The notes beneath the pieces are model-generated. The model was given only the letters and a program-made list of their open reading frames with translations, was not told the DNA's origin and searched no databases. The translations under genes were made by a program, and so were the position numbers. From Mycoplasmatota bacterium (GTDB lineage: Bacteria > Bacillota_I > Bacilli_A > Izemoplasmatales > Izemoplasmataceae), in contig DAOWHG010000039.1 in the NCBI GenBank assembly GCA_030641535.1, forward strand, positions 1 to 5,843: a DNA stretch of 5,843 bases, read 5' to 3'. Every line of letters begins with the position of its first letter. Within the stretch, counting starts at the first letter, position 1. This document shows positions 4,630-5,843 of this stretch, piece after piece.

Positions 4630-5843
4630 ATGAGTAAAATTAATCCCGTTGAGATTAGTTCTTTAATTAAAGAGCAAATCAAGAAATATGAAAAAGAGAT
4701 TAAAACTGAAAGTGTTGGTACTGTAATTAGCGTTGGTGATGGTATTGCTTTAGTTCATGGATTGGACAATGCGATGAGTGGCGAATTATTACTATTCCCT
4801 GGAGATATCTATGGATTAGTATTAAATTTAGAAACTGATCATGTTGGTGCAATTTTACTTGATGAAAGTACAGCTGTTAAAGAGGGAGACATCGTTAAAA
4901 CAACAGGACGTCTTTTAGAGGTCCCTGTTGGAGAAGAAATTATTGGACGTGTTGTAAATGCTCTTGGACAACCAATTGATGGAATGGGTAAAATTAATTC
5001 GACTAAGACAAGATCAATTGAAAGAAAAGCGACTGGGGTTATGAGTCGTAAGTCGGTTAATCAACCGTTACAAACAGGACTTAAAGTATTAGATGCATTA
5101 GTACCAATTGGACGTGGACAACGTGAGTTAATAATTGGGGATAGACAAACTGGTAAAACAGCTATTACTATCGATACAATTATTAATCAAAAAGGAAAAG
5201 ATGTTATTTGTATTTATGTAGCAATTGGACAAAAAGAAAGTACTGTAGCTGCAGTATTTGAAACATTAAAGCAACATGGTGCTATGGACTATTCAATTAT
5301 TGTTAGTGCATCAGCTTCAGAACCTTCACCATTATTATATTTAGCTCCATATACTGGAGTTACAATGGCAGAAGAATATATGTTTGCTGGTAAAGATGTA
5401 CTTGGTATCTATGATGATTTAACAAAACATGCAATGGCATATCGAGAATTAAGTTTATTACTTCGTAGACCACCGGGAAGAGAAGCATATCCTGGAGATG
5501 TATTCTATTTACATTCAAGATTACTTGAAAGAGCTGCGAAATTAAATGATGAATTAGGTGGAGGAAGTATTACTGCTTTACCAATCATTGAAACGCAAGC
5601 TGGAGATATTAGTGCTTATATTCCAACTAACGTTATTAGTATCACTGATGGACAAATCTTCTTACAAAGTGATTTATTCCACAGTGGTGTAAGACCTGCA
5701 ATCAACGCTGGACTTTCAGTATCACGTGTTGGTGGTAATGCACAAATCAAAGCAATCAAAAAAGTATCTGGAACTCTTCGTTTAGATTTAGCTTCATACA
5801 GAGAATTAGAAGCATTTACACAATTTGGTAGTGATTTAGATGA
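4630..5843 (+). CDS. atpA: F-type ATP synthase subunit alpha, 3' end outside the window
   Basis: Non-catalytic nucleotide-binding subunit of the F1 hexamer. The first 404 residues are visible out of roughly 500 expected; the frame is open to the right edge, which cuts codon 405. GAGGTG at 4619-4624, five bases before the ATG, defines the start, 14 bases after atpH. Residues 1-25 are the delta-contacting N-terminal helix and 26-95 the beta-barrel crown. Walker A is GDRQTGKT at 170-177, with the Gln typical of alpha rather than beta. Walker B ends at D262 in LGIYDDL (258-264). RRPPGREAYPGD lies at 279-290, and PAINAGLSVSRVG at 356-368 is the alpha/beta signature with the arginine finger R366 that reaches the catalytic site. 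Everything expected is intact. The next genes should be atpG, atpD and atpC, not visible here. Confidence 0.97.
   Translation, partial: MSKINPVEISSLIKEQIKKYEKEIKTESVGTVISVGDGIALVHGLDNAMSGELLLFPGDIYGLVLNLETDHVGAILLDESTAVKEGDIVKTTGRLLEVPVGEEIIGRVVNALGQPIDGMGKINSTKTRSIERKATGVMSRKSVNQPLQTGLKVLDALVPIGRGQRELIIGDRQTGKTAITIDTIINQKGKDVICIYVAIGQKESTVAAVFETLKQHGAMDYSIIVSASASEPSPLLYLAPYTGVTMAEEYMFAGKDVLGIYDDLTKHAMAYRELSLLLRRPPGREAYPGDVFYLHSRLLERAAKLNDELGGGSITALPIIETQAGDISAYIPTNVISITDGQIFLQSDLFHSGVRPAINAGLSVSRVGGNAQIKAIKKVSGTLRLDLASYRELEAFTQFGSDLD

Noticed and set aside
1..5843. Mobile elements, CRISPR arrays, tRNA or rRNA genes, defence systems
   Set aside because: No transposase or integrase frame, no regularly spaced repeats and no RNA gene signature was seen; the window is almost entirely housekeeping genes with uniform codon use.

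Overview
The window is AT-rich chromosomal DNA from a low-GC Gram-positive-type bacterium (Bacillota or a close relative such as the Erysipelotrichia/Acholeplasma side of the tree; genus not determinable here). The support is strong AAGGAGG-type ribosome binding sites, TATAAT promoters with extended -10 elements, AGA/TTA-rich codon use, and the gene order. TGA is used as a stop codon (tsaC, rpiB, atpI, atpE) and tryptophans are TGG, so this is not a code-4 mycoplasma.

Layout. Bases 1-75 hold the first 25 codons of a minus-strand gene whose N-terminus looks like an ABC exporter. An 88-base divergent intergenic region (76-163) carries two back-to-back extended -10 promoters and a 12-bp perfect palindrome. 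Next comes a short TsaC/YrdC-type threonylcarbamoyl-AMP synthase gene (164-721), ending in a hairpin that contains its own stop codon. After a 188-base AT-rich intergenic region with a good promoter (826-853), a tightly packed co-directional run begins and leaves the window: rpiB, upp, atpZ, atpI, atpB, atpE, atpF, atpH, atpA (atpA is cut at the right edge). The largest gap in the run is 79 bases, just before atpE. No terminator and no convincing internal promoter is seen, so rpiB-upp-atp is probably one transcription unit.

Function. rpiB (pentose phosphate) and upp (uracil salvage through PRPP) share ribose-phosphate metabolism. The atp genes encode the Fo sector (a, c, b), the delta and alpha subunits of F1, and two small membrane accessory proteins (AtpZ, AtpI). 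The order resembles the ywlC-rpiB-upp-atp stretch of Bacillus subtilis with several intervening genes missing.

Most interesting points. Subunit c carries the ligand set Q32/E65/T66/Y70 associated with Na+-binding c rings, so the enzyme is predicted to be a Na+-coupled F-type ATP synthase. Subunit a keeps the essential arginine (R156), but has Ala where E. coli has Glu219 and Asp where E. coli has His245. I do not see an undescribed multi-gene system: the window is a core housekeeping locus with an unusual ion-coupling prediction and some compact regulatory architecture. Three start codons are revised from the longest-ORF choice (tsaC 164, upp 1356, atpZ 1982).
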